Assembly: GCF_038632915.1 (NCBI RefSeq) | Contig: NZ_CP152050.1 | Location: 1,519,001 to 1,583,000 of the forward strand | Direction: 5' to 3' | Length of the DNA stretch: 64,000 nt | From: Paenisporosarcina sp. FSL H8-0542 | Lineage (GTDB): Bacteria; Bacillota; Bacilli; Bacillales_A; Planococcaceae | Part shown: positions 16,140-24,597 of the stretch, piece after piece | Layout of the letters: the number at the start of each line of letters is the position of its first letter | Numbering within the stretch: the stretch's first letter is position 1 | Program-made: the position numbers and the translations under genes | Notes under the pieces: model-generated | What the model saw: the letters and a program-made list of their open reading frames with translations, nothing else | The model's database searches: none | What the model was told of the DNA's origin: nothing

Positions 16140-16248
16140 CGGATTAGGACCAACTCTTAAAAAATTTAGGTTATCTATTTCAAATTTTCTCAATAACGTC
16201 TAAAATAGAAGAGGAACGTAATTCGATATAGGGTAAGGGGAGTTCGGT

Positions 16249-16761
16249 ATGTTAAAAGTACAAGAAATTCGTGAAATTATTAAATTAATTGACCACTCAT
16301 CCATTGATGAGTTTATTTACGAGTCAGAAGGCACGAAAGTTAAACTGAAAAAGAATGGTGTACATGTATCTACTGAAACAGTTGTACCTCAATCAAAACC
16401 AGCGGCACCTGCTGTTGAAGCTCCAGTGGCAGTAGAAGTGAATCCAACACCGGTTGCTCAAACTGTAAAAGAAACAATTGCAAATGTAGAGACGAAAGAA
16501 TCAGCTGTTAATGATGAATCTCTTCTTAAAATTTCTTCACCAATGGTAGGAACTTTCTATCAGTCATCTTCACCGGATACACCGGCATATGTTCAAGTAG
16601 GTGATAAAGTAACAGAAGACGGGATTGTATGTATTGTGGAAGCGATGAAATTATTCAACGAAATCGAAGCAGAAGTGTCTGGCGAGATTGTAGAAATTTT
16701 AGTAAAAGATGGACAACTCGTAGAGTACGGCCAACCTCTGTTCTTAGTAAAAGCGAACTGA
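16249..16761 (+). CDS. accB: biotin carboxyl carrier protein of acetyl-CoA carboxylase
   Basis: A 170-residue carrier that holds biotin and shuttles carboxyl groups between biotin carboxylase and carboxyltransferase. The biotinylated lysine lies in [13 protein letters not shown] in the C-terminal domain, which starts with [21 protein letters not shown]. The middle is a Pro/Ala/Val-rich linker (about residues 45-85). AAGGGGAG precedes the ATG. It is followed 10 bases later by accC. The same AccC/AccB could also serve the YqjD carboxyltransferase encoded at 53.9 kb; that is an inference. Confidence 0.95.
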   Translation: MLKVQEIREIIKLIDHSSIDEFIYESEGTKVKLKKNGVHVSTETVVPQSKPAAPAVEAPVAVEVNPTPVAQTVKETIANVETKESAVNDESLLKISSPMVGTFYQSSSPDTPAYVQVGDKVTEDGIVCIVEAMKLFNEIEAEVSGEIVEILVKDGQLVEYGQPLFLVKAN

Positions 16762-16771
16762 GGGGGAACGG

Positions 16772-18124
16772 ATGATGAAAAAAGTATTAATTGCTAACCG
16801 TGGTGAAATCGCGGTTCGTATTATTCGTGCGTGTAAAGAGTTGGATATCGAAACAGTTGCCGTCTATTCGGAAGCTGATCGTGAAGCGTTGCATGTTCAA
16901 ATGGCAGATGAAGCTTATTGTATCGGTCCTAAACAATCGAAAGATAGTTACTTGAACTTCAGCAATATTATCAGTGTTGCAAAGTTAACGGGTTGTGATG
17001 GCATTCATCCCGGTTATGGCTTTTTGGCAGAGAATGCGAGTTTCGCGGAGCTTTGTGAACAATGTAATATAACGTTCATCGGTCCTACTTCTGACGCTAT
17101 CTCCAGAATGGGTACGAAGGATGTAGCGCGTGAAACAATGCGAAAAGCGGGCGTACCAGTTGTGCCTGGATCAACAGGTATTGTTGCGGATGAAAAAGAA
17201 GGTCTGGAAATCGCTCGTGAAATAGGATTCCCGGTCATTATTAAGGCAACTGCCGGTGGTGGCGGTAAAGGTATTCGTGTCGCACGTACGGAAGAAGAAC
17301 TTGTTAAAGGCATTCAGATTACACAAAAAGAAGCTGCTGCTGCTTTTGGTAACCCTGGTGTCTATATTGAGAAGTTCATTGAGATTTTCCGTCATGTTGA
17401 AATTCAAGTTTTGGCTGATAGTTTTGGCAATGCGATTCATTTAGGCGAACGTGATTGTTCAATTCAACGCCGTATGCAAAAACTAGTAGAAGAAGCACCA
17501 TCTCCAGCGCTATCCCCGGAAATTCGTAATCAGATGGGTGACGCGGCTGTTAAAGCTGCACTAGCCGTTAATTATCGCAGTGCAGGGACAGTTGAATTTA
17601 TTTTCGATCACATCAATCAAAAGTTTTACTTTATGGAAATGAATACGCGTATTCAAGTTGAACATCCTGTTACTGAAATGGTAACCGGCATTGATTTGAT
17701 TCAACAACAACTTAAAGTCGCTTCTGGTGAAAAATTAGCTTATACACAAGATGACGTGAAAATTAAAGGTTGGGCAATTGAGTGTCGTATTAACGCTGAA
17801 AACCCTTCGAAAAACTTCATGCCTTCAGCGGGTAAAGTTGATATGTATTTAGCGCCGGGCGGATATGGTGTACGCGTGGATTCAGCAATGTATTCAGGCT
17901 ACAGCATTCCTCCTTACTATGATTCAATGGTCGCAAAACTGATTACTTATGCAGATACCCGTGAAGAAGCGGTTGCAAAAATGAAGCGTGCACTGAGTGA
18001 GTTTGTTGTAGAGGGTGTTCATACAACAATTCCTTTCCATGCAAAATTGATGGACCATAAAGAATTCAAATCTGGTGATTTCGATACGAAGTTTTTAGAG
18101 AAATACGACGTCATGAATTCCTAG
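16772..18124 (+). CDS. accC: acetyl-CoA carboxylase, biotin carboxylase subunit
   Basis: A 450-residue ATP-grasp enzyme that carboxylates biotin on the carrier with bicarbonate and ATP. It shows KKVLIANRGEIAVRIIRAC, the glycine-rich ATP lid KATAGGGGKGIRVA, ERDCSIQRRMQKLVEEAPSP and the active-site FMEMNTRIQVEHPVTE. Length is that of the family. The ATG at 16772 aligns with the usual start; ATG 16775 is also possible. It forms an operon with accB and yqhY. Confidence 0.96.
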   Translation: MMKKVLIANRGEIAVRIIRACKELDIETVAVYSEADREALHVQMADEAYCIGPKQSKDSYLNFSNIISVAKLTGCDGIHPGYGFLAENASFAELCEQCNITFIGPTSDAISRMGTKDVARETMRKAGVPVVPGSTGIVADEKEGLEIAREIGFPVIIKATAGGGGKGIRVARTEEELVKGIQITQKEAAAAFGNPGVYIEKFIEIFRHVEIQVLADSFGNAIHLGERDCSIQRRMQKLVEEAPSPALSPEIRNQMGDAAVKAALAVNYRSAGTVEFIFDHINQKFYFMEMNTRIQVEHPVTEMVTGIDLIQQQLKVASGEKLAYTQDDVKIKGWAIECRINAENPSKNFMPSAGKVDMYLAPGGYGVRVDSAMYSGYSIPPYYDSMVAKLITYADTREEAVAKMKRALSEFVVEGVHTTIPFHAKLMDHKEFKSGDFDTKFLEKYDVMNS

Positions 18125-18139
18125 GAAAGGATGATTGGA

Positions 18140-18547
18140 ATGGCTGAAAAAACAACAACGGCTTATTTGCAAATGATTCCGTCTGGTAAAGAAGAGTTAG
18201 GAAAGATTGAAGTAGCACCAGAGGTTTTAGAAGTAATCGCTGGGATTGCCACCACAGATGTTGAGGGAGTGGCCGGTACCCGTGGAAGTTTCGCAACAGG
18301 AGTTGCAGAACGTCTCGGCAAAAAAGTCCACGGTAAAGGAATCAAGACAGAATTGACTGATCAAGGTCTATTTGTTGAAATTTATTGCACCGTGAAATAC
18401 GGCGCGTCGATTCCTAAAGTAGCCAAAGAAGTTCAAAGTCAAGTGCGTCAGGCAATTTTAAATATGACGTTACTTGAAACTCAAGAAGTAAATGTCCATA
18501 TTACTGGCATTCAATTCGAACAACAAAAAGAAACAACAAACGAATAA
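18140..18547 (+). CDS. yqhY: Asp23/Gls24 family protein (YqhY)
   Basis: A 135-residue cytoplasmic Asp23-domain protein: GKIEVAPEVLEVIAGIATTDVEGVAGTRG at the start of the domain and VEIYCTVKYGASIPKVAKEVQ, then EVNVHITGIQF near the end. In B. subtilis loss of YqhY disturbs acetyl-CoA carboxylase control, and the gene always follows accBC, as here. I chose ATG 18140 because AGGAAAGGA lies 7-8 bases upstream and the length becomes the usual 135; ATG 18131 overlaps that site. Confidence 0.9.
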   Translation: MAEKTTTAYLQMIPSGKEELGKIEVAPEVLEVIAGIATTDVEGVAGTRGSFATGVAERLGKKVHGKGIKTELTDQGLFVEIYCTVKYGASIPKVAKEVQSQVRQAILNMTLLETQEVNVHITGIQFEQQKETTNE

Positions 18548-18550
18548 CTC

Positions 18551-18588
18551 ACAACATCGTTCGGTCTATCCGGACGGTGTTTTTTTGT
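18551..18588 (+). terminator. terminator of accB-accC-yqhY
   Basis: CATCGTTCGG and CCGGACGGTG pair, with some G-U pairs, followed by TTTTTTT. Confidence 0.75.
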
Positions 18589-18749
18589 ATTGATAATAAA
18601 GTTTGTGGTAACCGCACAATTTAGTACGTAAATAATGCGCGACATCATCCACATCCTCTTAATAGAATTGTCGATAAACAAATAGAGGGACACCAGTTAT
18701 CCGCAACGTTTACGGAAGCAAAAGAAGATGATAAGTAAATGATACAAAA
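18589..18749. other. intergenic with a 37-codon open fragment
   Basis: The plus strand is open from 18625 to 18738 and ends with the peptide SATFTEAKEDDK. There is no start codon with a ribosome-binding site, so it is most likely a leftover from a gene that once lay between yqhY and the ABC transporter module. Nothing else is recognised. Confidence 0.3.
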
Positions 18750-18796
18750 GCAAAGACCTTTCATGTGTGCATTCACTTGGGTAAGGTCTTTTTTCG
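18750..18796 (+). terminator. terminator before the marR gene
   Basis: AAAGACCTT and AAGGTCTTT pair around a loop of about 20 bases and are followed by a T-run. The fragment upstream therefore ends in a proper terminator. Confidence 0.7.
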
Positions 18797-18806
18797 TATG
18801 GATAGA

Positions 18807-18835
18807 TTGACAATCTCTTATAATGAGAGTAAATT
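18807..18835 (+). promoter_or_regulatory. candidate promoter of the marR-ABC operon
   Basis: TTGACA, 17 bases, TAAATT. A perfect TATAAT also lies inside the spacer at 18819, but without a good -35. The inverted repeat that follows overlaps the expected start of transcription region. Confidence 0.5.
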
Positions 18836-18846
18836 TGAAAGACCAA

Positions 18847-18878
18847 AAACGAACTGTTCGATTCGGAACAGTTCGTTT
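18847..18878. promoter_or_regulatory. operator-like inverted repeat of the MarR regulator
   Basis: AAACGAACTGTTC and GAACAGTTCGTTT are perfect 13-base arms separated by 6 bases. The site lies between the promoter and the regulator gene, the usual place for MarR autorepression. Confidence 0.75.
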
Positions 18879-18901
18879 AGGAAGGAATGGTGAGGAGTCA
18901 A

Positions 18902-19378
18902 TTGGACAATGAAAATCAAAATTTAACAAGGTCCATTCAATTATTACGTTCATTTTCGAGCATTCAAAAGAACATGATGAGGTTCGTCCAGAAGTCAGCG
19001 GTGGAAAATGGATTATCCATTCCCCAGTACACAATATTGATGACCATCGTCATCCATAAGGAAATGACTCAAAAAAACGTGGGCGAGAAAACCTTTCTCC
19101 CCAAAAGTACTCTGAGTCAAGCTGTAGATGGGTTGGTTCGGGAAGGTTTGCTGAACCGTCAACAAGTCGAAGGGAACCGACGGGAGGTTTTGTTGTCACT
19201 CAGCGAAAACGGATTGGCACGGATCAAAGAGATTCATATGCAAGAAAATGGCATTCACCAAACATTTCAATCGGTTGCGGAATCCCTGACTGATAAGCAA
19301 TTCGAGGAACTGCTTGGTACCCATCAACAAATTACAAAGCATCTGGAAGAACTGGGACAAGAGGAGTGTTCAAATTGA
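18902..19378 (+). CDS. MarR family transcriptional regulator
   Basis: A 158-residue regulator with a winged helix-turn-helix: LSIPQYTILMTIVIHKEMTQ, then VGEKTFLPKSTLSQAVDGLVREGLL, and the wing NRREVLLSLSENG. It likely represses the exporter genes behind it and its own promoter, and responds to a drug-like ligand; the ligand is unknown. I chose TTG 18902 because GGTGAGGAG ends 4-5 bases upstream. ATG 18887 would add five residues but overlaps its own ribosome-binding site. Its stop overlaps the next start (TTGA), so expression is coupled. Confidence 0.9.
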   Translation: MDNENQNLTRSIQLLRSFSSIQKNMMRFVQKSAVENGLSIPQYTILMTIVIHKEMTQKNVGEKTFLPKSTLSQAVDGLVREGLLNRQQVEGNRREVLLSLSENGLARIKEIHMQENGIHQTFQSVAESLTDKQFEELLGTHQQITKHLEELGQEECSN

Positions 19379-21099
19379 TAAAATTACTGAAATATTTATC
19401 CGTTTATAAGTGGCTTGTAATCGCGGTTATCGGACTCGTATTCATTCAATCGATGGCTGACCTCTTTTTACCAACACTGATGGCGGACATCATTGATAAA
19501 GGTGTTGTTACGGGAGACACCCCTTATATTTGGAAAATTGGAGGATTCATGCTGTTGGTTTCATCACTTGGAGCCACTGCATCAGTCATTGCAAGCTATT
19601 ATTCTTCCAAAGCGGCTATGGGACTCGGACGTGACATTCGCAGAAAAGTCTTCAATCATGTCGGGAAGTTTTCATTGCAGGAATTTGACGAGGTGGGAAC
19701 CGCTTCACTGATCACGAGAACAACAAATGACATCACGCAAGTCCAGCAAGTCGTCATCATGATGCTCAGAATGGTTGTCAGTGCACCGATCATGTTAATA
19801 GGCGGGGTCATCATGGCCGTATCGAAAGATGCCAAATTATCATTGGTGATTGTTGCCACCATGCCTGTATTGATTGGTTCCGTCCTGCTGATTCTGAAAA
19901 AAGGGGTACCTCTTTTTCAAACGGTGCAAGAACGTCTGGATCGCTTGAATCTGGTCTTACGCGAGAACCTCACGGGGATTCGCGTCATTCGCGCGTTCAA
20001 TCGGGAAACCGAAGAGAAAGTGCGCATGAAGCAAGCAAATAAAGAGTTGACGGATGTTTCGATTAAAGTAAATAAAGTCATGGCGTTTTTGATGCCTGTA
20101 ATGATGCTTGTCATGAACTTAACAGTCGTCGGCATCATTTGGTTCGGTGGGATTCGGATCGATAATGGAGCAATGCAAATCGGTGACTTGATGGCGTTTA
20201 TCCAATACGTCATGCAAATCATGTTTGCTCTTGTCATGGCATCCATGATGTTCGTCATGATTCCACGTGCTGCTGTGTCTGCGAAACGAATTAACGAAGT
20301 ACTGGAAATGAAACCGTCTTTCTTGGATGAAGGAACGGAAAAGGCAGATCGTGAAAGAGGGACGCTTGAATTTGAGCATGTGACATTCAGCTATCCAGGA
20401 GCGGAAGAACCTGCCTTATCCGACATCAGCTTTACGGCCAAACCTGGTGAAATTACCGCCATCATTGGCGGGACAGGATCTGGAAAATCAACTCTCGTCA
20501 ATTTGATTCCACGGTTTTATGACATATCAAGTGGAAGCATTCGCGTAAACGGTGTTGATATCCGCAAGGCGTCACAAGATGAAATCCGTTCGAAAATCGG
20601 TTTCGTTCCACAAAAAGCTATACTTTTCACGGGAACGATTGCCGATAACATTCGCTTTGGAAAACAGGATGCCTCGCAGGATGAAATGGAGCACGCGGCT
20701 ACTATTGCACAAGCAGATGATTTCATTGGCAAGATGAAAGAAGGCTATGCTGCAGAAATCGAACAAGGTGGCTCGAACTTGTCCGGCGGGCAAAAGCAAC
20801 GGCTGTCGATAGCTAGAGCGCTCATTCGAAAACCGGATCTTTATATATTCGATGACAGCTTTTCCGCACTTGATTTCAAGACAGATGCCAAACTCCGGGC
20901 AGCCTTGAAAGATGAAACGAAAAATGCGACGGTGTTACTGGTTGCACAACGTGTCAGCACAGTGGTCGACGCGAATCGGATCATCGTGTTGGACGAAGGA
21001 CGAATAGTCGGTTTGGGGACTCACCAAGAGTTGCTTGCAACAAATGATGTATACCGTGAAATCGCCCTATCACAGCTTTCAGAGGAGGAAATCGCATGA
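19375..21099 (+). CDS. ABC multidrug exporter, subunit with degenerate ATP site
   Basis: A 574-residue half-transporter: six membrane helices in the first 310 residues, then a nucleotide-binding domain with Walker A GGTGSGKST and signature LSGGQKQR. Walker B is YIFDDSFSALD, in which aspartate replaces the catalytic glutamate. Heterodimeric exporters such as BmrC/BmrD and LmrC/LmrD have one such subunit. Its stop overlaps the next gene (ATGA). TTG 19375 is the start, with GAGGAG 8 bases upstream. Substrate is unknown; regulation is by the MarR protein just upstream. Confidence 0.92.
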   Translation: MIKLLKYLSVYKWLVIAVIGLVFIQSMADLFLPTLMADIIDKGVVTGDTPYIWKIGGFMLLVSSLGATASVIASYYSSKAAMGLGRDIRRKVFNHVGKFSLQEFDEVGTASLITRTTNDITQVQQVVIMMLRMVVSAPIMLIGGVIMAVSKDAKLSLVIVATMPVLIGSVLLILKKGVPLFQTVQERLDRLNLVLRENLTGIRVIRAFNRETEEKVRMKQANKELTDVSIKVNKVMAFLMPVMMLVMNLTVVGIIWFGGIRIDNGAMQIGDLMAFIQYVMQIMFALVMASMMFVMIPRAAVSAKRINEVLEMKPSFLDEGTEKADRERGTLEFEHVTFSYPGAEEPALSDISFTAKPGEITAIIGGTGSGKSTLVNLIPRFYDISSGSIRVNGVDIRKASQDEIRSKIGFVPQKAILFTGTIADNIRFGKQDASQDEMEHAATIAQADDFIGKMKEGYAAEIEQGGSNLSGGQKQRLSIARALIRKPDLYIFDDSFSALDFKTDAKLRAALKDETKNATVLLVAQRVSTVVDANRIIVLDEGRIVGLGTHQELLATNDVYREIALSQLSEEEIA

Positions 21100-22955
21100 C
21101 CAATCAAAAAAAACCTCAAAGTGGTGGGCCGGGGCACGGTCCTGGTGGCGGTAACATGATGATGATGGGCGGGCAAAAAGCAAAAGATTTCAAAGGGACA
21201 CTGAGACGTCTTTTGACTTATTTGAAGCCGCGTCGAAACAAATTGGTTGCCGTTTTCTTTGCAGCAATCTTGAGTACCATATTTATGATCGTTGGACCAA
21301 AAATAATGGGGACGGCAATCACGGAACTATTTGAGGGTGCATACGGGAAATTCCAAGGGATACCTGGTGCAGCCATCAATTTCGATAAAATTGGGCAGAT
21401 TCTTCTGGTCCTTGTTGGGCTCTATGTTTTAAGTAGCCTTTTCAACTATGTGCAACAGTATATTATGTCGAGTGTTGCACAGGAAACGGTTTACGATCTA
21501 AGGGAAGACGTCAATCATAAGCTTGAAAAACTGCCGCTCAAATATTTTGATGGGCGATCAAACGGCGAAACGCTCAGCCGTATGACAAATGATATCGATA
21601 CAATAGGGAGCACGTTGCAACAAAGTCTAACTCAATTCATTACCTCGATCGTGACAATATTAGGGATTATCATCATGATGCTTTCGATCAGTCCATTATT
21701 GACGCTGATATCAATTGTCAGTTTACCGCTGTCTATATTTGTGATAAAACCGATCCTGAAAAAATCCCAAAAACACTTTGCCGATCAGCAGCGTACACTT
21801 GGCCAGCTGAATGGGCACATCGAAGAAATGTATACTGGTCACCAAGTGGTTAAAGCGTTCGGGTATGAGAAAAAGTCCGTTGCTCAGTTTGATAAGGTCA
21901 ATGAAGAATTGTATGAAGCGGGAAGCAAAGCTCAATTCATTTCTGGTATCATCATGCCGATGATGTTCTTCATTGGGAATTTAAGTTATGTCCTAATCAG
22001 TGTTGTGGGAGGAATTTTGGTAACGCAGCGTGCCATCTCAATAGGTGACATACAAGCTTTCATCACTTATTCAAAACAGTTCACACAACCAATCACACAA
22101 ACAGCCAACATCGCGAACATCATTCAGTCCACGGTTGCAGCTGCAGAGCGGGTATTTGAACTGCTCGAAGAAGCAGAAGAGATGAAAGAAGTGACGACCG
22201 ACAGTCTGAAGCGTGCCAATGGCGCTGTGACATTCGAAAGTGTGGATTTTGGGTATGAAGATGATTTGTTGATCCAAGACATGAACATCGATGTGTTGCC
22301 TGGTCAGACCGTTGCAATCGTTGGGCCTACCGGGGCAGGAAAAACGACGATGATCAATCTATTGATGAGATTTTATGAACTCAATGGCGGAAAGATCAAA
22401 ATCGATGGTCTTGATACACGGAACATGTCCCGAAACGATCTCCGCAAGAGTTTTGGAATGGTTCTTCAGGATACGTGGCTCTTCAATGGAACGATCAAGG
22501 ACAATATCGCGTATGGAAAAAGTGGTTCAACAGATGAAGAAATCTTCGAGGCTGCCCGTACGGCCCATGCTGACCATTTCATCCGTACACTACCGGATGG
22601 TTATGATACCGTGTTGAACGAAGAAGCTTCGAATATATCACAAGGGCAAAAACAACTTCTGACAATCGCAAGAGCGGTCCTGGCGGATCCACCTATCATG
22701 ATACTGGATGAAGCTACTTCCAGTGTGGACACACGTACGGAAATCTTCATCCAAAAGGCGATGAACCGTTTGATGGAAGACCGTACCAGCTTTGTTATTG
22801 CCCATCGTCTGTCAACGATTAAGGATGCGGATTTGATTTTGGTGATGGACCAAGGGAAAGTGATTGAACAAGGGGATCATGTTGAATTATTGGAGAGAAA
22901 TGGTTTCTATGCAGATCTTTACAATAGCCAATTCTCAGAAAAATTAGCGATTTAA
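21096..22955 (+). CDS. ABC multidrug exporter, catalytic subunit
   Basis: A 619-residue half-transporter. A glycine/methionine-rich N-terminus (PGHGPGGGNMMMMGG) precedes six membrane helices and a nucleotide-binding domain with Walker A GPTGAGKTT. Walker B is MILDEATSSVD with the catalytic glutamate intact, while its signature motif is ISQGQKQ instead of LSGGQ. It therefore complements the preceding subunit: one site is degenerate and one active, as in BmrCD-type pairs. The extra N-terminal tail is a feature of this subunit type. Confidence 0.92.
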   Translation: MTNQKKPQSGGPGHGPGGGNMMMMGGQKAKDFKGTLRRLLTYLKPRRNKLVAVFFAAILSTIFMIVGPKIMGTAITELFEGAYGKFQGIPGAAINFDKIGQILLVLVGLYVLSSLFNYVQQYIMSSVAQETVYDLREDVNHKLEKLPLKYFDGRSNGETLSRMTNDIDTIGSTLQQSLTQFITSIVTILGIIIMMLSISPLLTLISIVSLPLSIFVIKPILKKSQKHFADQQRTLGQLNGHIEEMYTGHQVVKAFGYEKKSVAQFDKVNEELYEAGSKAQFISGIIMPMMFFIGNLSYVLISVVGGILVTQRAISIGDIQAFITYSKQFTQPITQTANIANIIQSTVAAAERVFELLEEAEEMKEVTTDSLKRANGAVTFESVDFGYEDDLLIQDMNIDVLPGQTVAIVGPTGAGKTTMINLLMRFYELNGGKIKIDGLDTRNMSRNDLRKSFGMVLQDTWLFNGTIKDNIAYGKSGSTDEEIFEAARTAHADHFIRTLPDGYDTVLNEEASNISQGQKQLLTIARAVLADPPIMILDEATSSVDTRTEIFIQKAMNRLMEDRTSFVIAHRLSTIKDADLILVMDQGKVIEQGDHVELLERNGFYADLYNSQFSEKLAI

Positions 22956-22962
22956 ATAGGAA

Positions 22963-23001
22963 GAGGCTCATTTCTTGATTGAAATGAGCCTCATTTTTAT
23001 T
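22963..23001 (+). terminator. terminator of the marR-ABC operon
   Basis: GAGGCTCATTTC and GAAATGAGCCTC form a perfect 12-bp stem followed by ATTTTTATT. Confidence 0.9.
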
Positions 23002-23243
23002 ATGGGAAATGATTGAAACGCGCATAGTAATGGCCGAACTTCTTGGGCTTTCGAGCAAAGATAACGTTAATAAACAATAATAAAAAGGATAGGTTATTAC
23101 GTTGGATGAGATTAAGTGATTTTCACTTCATTCAGAAATTTGATGGAGTACTTTTTCTGAACATTCGAACTTCCCTTTGAGGATGTCTTGTGTACGCAAA
23201 ATATGCTATGATGTGTTCGAATGCATATAAAAGGAGACTACCC

Positions 23244-23633
23244 ATGAAACGTAGAGAAGCCCGTGAAAAAGCGTTGCAAACTTTGTTTCAGTTAGAAAAC
23301 ACCGAGTTAACAATAGAAGATGCAATGAGCCACGTTTTAGATGGCGACAATGATCCTTTCTATGAAAAGCTTGTACGTGGAACGACTGAACAACTAACGC
23401 AAATAGATGAATCACTTAAAACAAAGTTAGAAAATTGGTCTTTGGATCGTTTACCTAAGATCGAACGCACGGTATTGCGCTTGGCAGTTTATGAATTGTT
23501 ATTTATGCAGGATGCACCTTCAAAAGTAGTCATGAATGAAGCGATTGAATTATGTAAAACGTTTGGTGATGAGAAATCAAGCAAGTTTGTGAACGGAGTT
23601 CTATCTAAATATACGGTCGAGACTTCTAACTGA
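23244..23633 (+). CDS. nusB: transcription antitermination factor NusB
   Basis: A 129-residue all-helical protein that acts with NusE (S10) on boxA RNA to support rRNA transcription. It begins MKRREAREKALQTLFQLE and contains LPKIERTVLRLAVYELLF and NEAIELCKTFGDEKSSKFVNGVL, all family hallmarks. AAAAGGAG lies before ATG 23244; the frame extends upstream but without a site. The preceding 240 bases after the ABC terminator show no gene; a TATGAT at 23211 may be its -10. Confidence 0.95.
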   Translation: MKRREAREKALQTLFQLENTELTIEDAMSHVLDGDNDPFYEKLVRGTTEQLTQIDESLKTKLENWSLDRLPKIERTVLRLAVYELLFMQDAPSKVVMNEAIELCKTFGDEKSSKFVNGVLSKYTVETSN

Positions 23634-23652
23634 CAGCAGGGGGAATAAAGAC

Positions 23653-24513
23653 ATGTCGAGTGCATTAATTAATGGAAAAGAAATTGGACAAGCGATACGC
23701 AATGATTTATCTGAACGTATCATTCACTTAAAAAATCAAGGCATTACTCCAGGCTTAGCGGTTATTTTAGTCGGTGACAACGCAGCTTCGAAAACCTATG
23801 TTTCCAATAAACAAAAAACGTGTGAAGCACTTGGTATGAATTCACGTTTACTTTCTTTTGAGTCAGATTTAACTGAAAGTGAACTCGTGCATACGATTCA
23901 ATCACTGAATGAAGACCCAACCATTCATGGCATATTAGTTCAGTTACCATTACCGAAGCACATTGGAGAATCTGCCGTATTGGCAGCCATTTCCCCAACT
24001 AAGGATGTAGATGGTTTCCATCCAATCAGTGTTGGAAAAATGATGCTCGGACAGGAGACTTTCCTTCCATGCACGCCATACGGGGTCATGAAACTTCTGG
24101 AATACTCTGGAATTGATCTTGCAGGCAAACACGCTGTTGTCATAGGACGTAGCCATATTGTAGGAAAACCAATGGGCCAATTACTTTTACAAAAAGATGC
24201 AACCGTGACATATGCGCATTCTAAGACGCCGAACCTACAAGAAATTACCTTGCAGGCTGATATTCTCGTGGTGGCAGTTGGTAAAACGAAATTCATTACG
24301 AGTGAATACGTCAAAAACGGAGCGGTCGTCATCGATGTAGGTATGAATCGTGATGAAAACAATCGCCTGTGTGGAGATGTGGATTTTGAAGCAGTAAAAG
24401 AAAAAGCTTCATACATAACACCTGTTCCAGGCGGAGTGGGACCCATGACAATCACCATGTTAATGGCCAACACCGTACAATCTGCAGAAAATGAGTTGCG
24501 TCAAGACAAATGA
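23653..24513 (+). CDS. folD: bifunctional methylenetetrahydrofolate dehydrogenase / methenyltetrahydrofolate cyclohydrolase
   Basis: A 286-residue NADP-dependent enzyme that converts 5,10-methylene-THF to 10-formyl-THF in one-carbon metabolism. Seen are VGDNAASKTYVSNKQKTCE with the active-site lysine, QLPLPKHI, PCTPYGVMKLLE, the Rossmann segment VVIGRSHIVGKPM and VTPVPGGVGPMT. Together with the glycine cleavage genes it interconverts one-carbon units. It follows nusB by 19 bases. Confidence 0.96.
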   Translation: MSSALINGKEIGQAIRNDLSERIIHLKNQGITPGLAVILVGDNAASKTYVSNKQKTCEALGMNSRLLSFESDLTESELVHTIQSLNEDPTIHGILVQLPLPKHIGESAVLAAISPTKDVDGFHPISVGKMMLGQETFLPCTPYGVMKLLEYSGIDLAGKHAVVIGRSHIVGKPMGQLLLQKDATVTYAHSKTPNLQEITLQADILVVAVGKTKFITSEYVKNGAVVIDVGMNRDENNRLCGDVDFEAVKEKASYITPVPGGVGPMTITMLMANTVQSAENELRQDK

Positions 24514-24538
24514 AGTTAAAACAGGTAAAATAAAGGGA

Positions 24539-24580
24539 AGAAGCTGTTTTTCTTATAGAAAGACAGCTTTTCTATTTCTT
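24539..24580 (+). terminator. possible terminator after folD
   Basis: AAGCTGT and ACAGCTT pair around a 15-base loop, followed by TTCTATTTCTTCTT. Moderate stem; xseA may still be partly read from upstream. Confidence 0.5.
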
Positions 24581-24597
24581 CTTCGTGAGGAGTTTGA

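Noticed and set aside
18622-18640. FapR operator near accB-accC-yqhY
   Set aside because: Only one half-site (TTAGTAC) is present, it lies behind the operon, and no matching second half exists.
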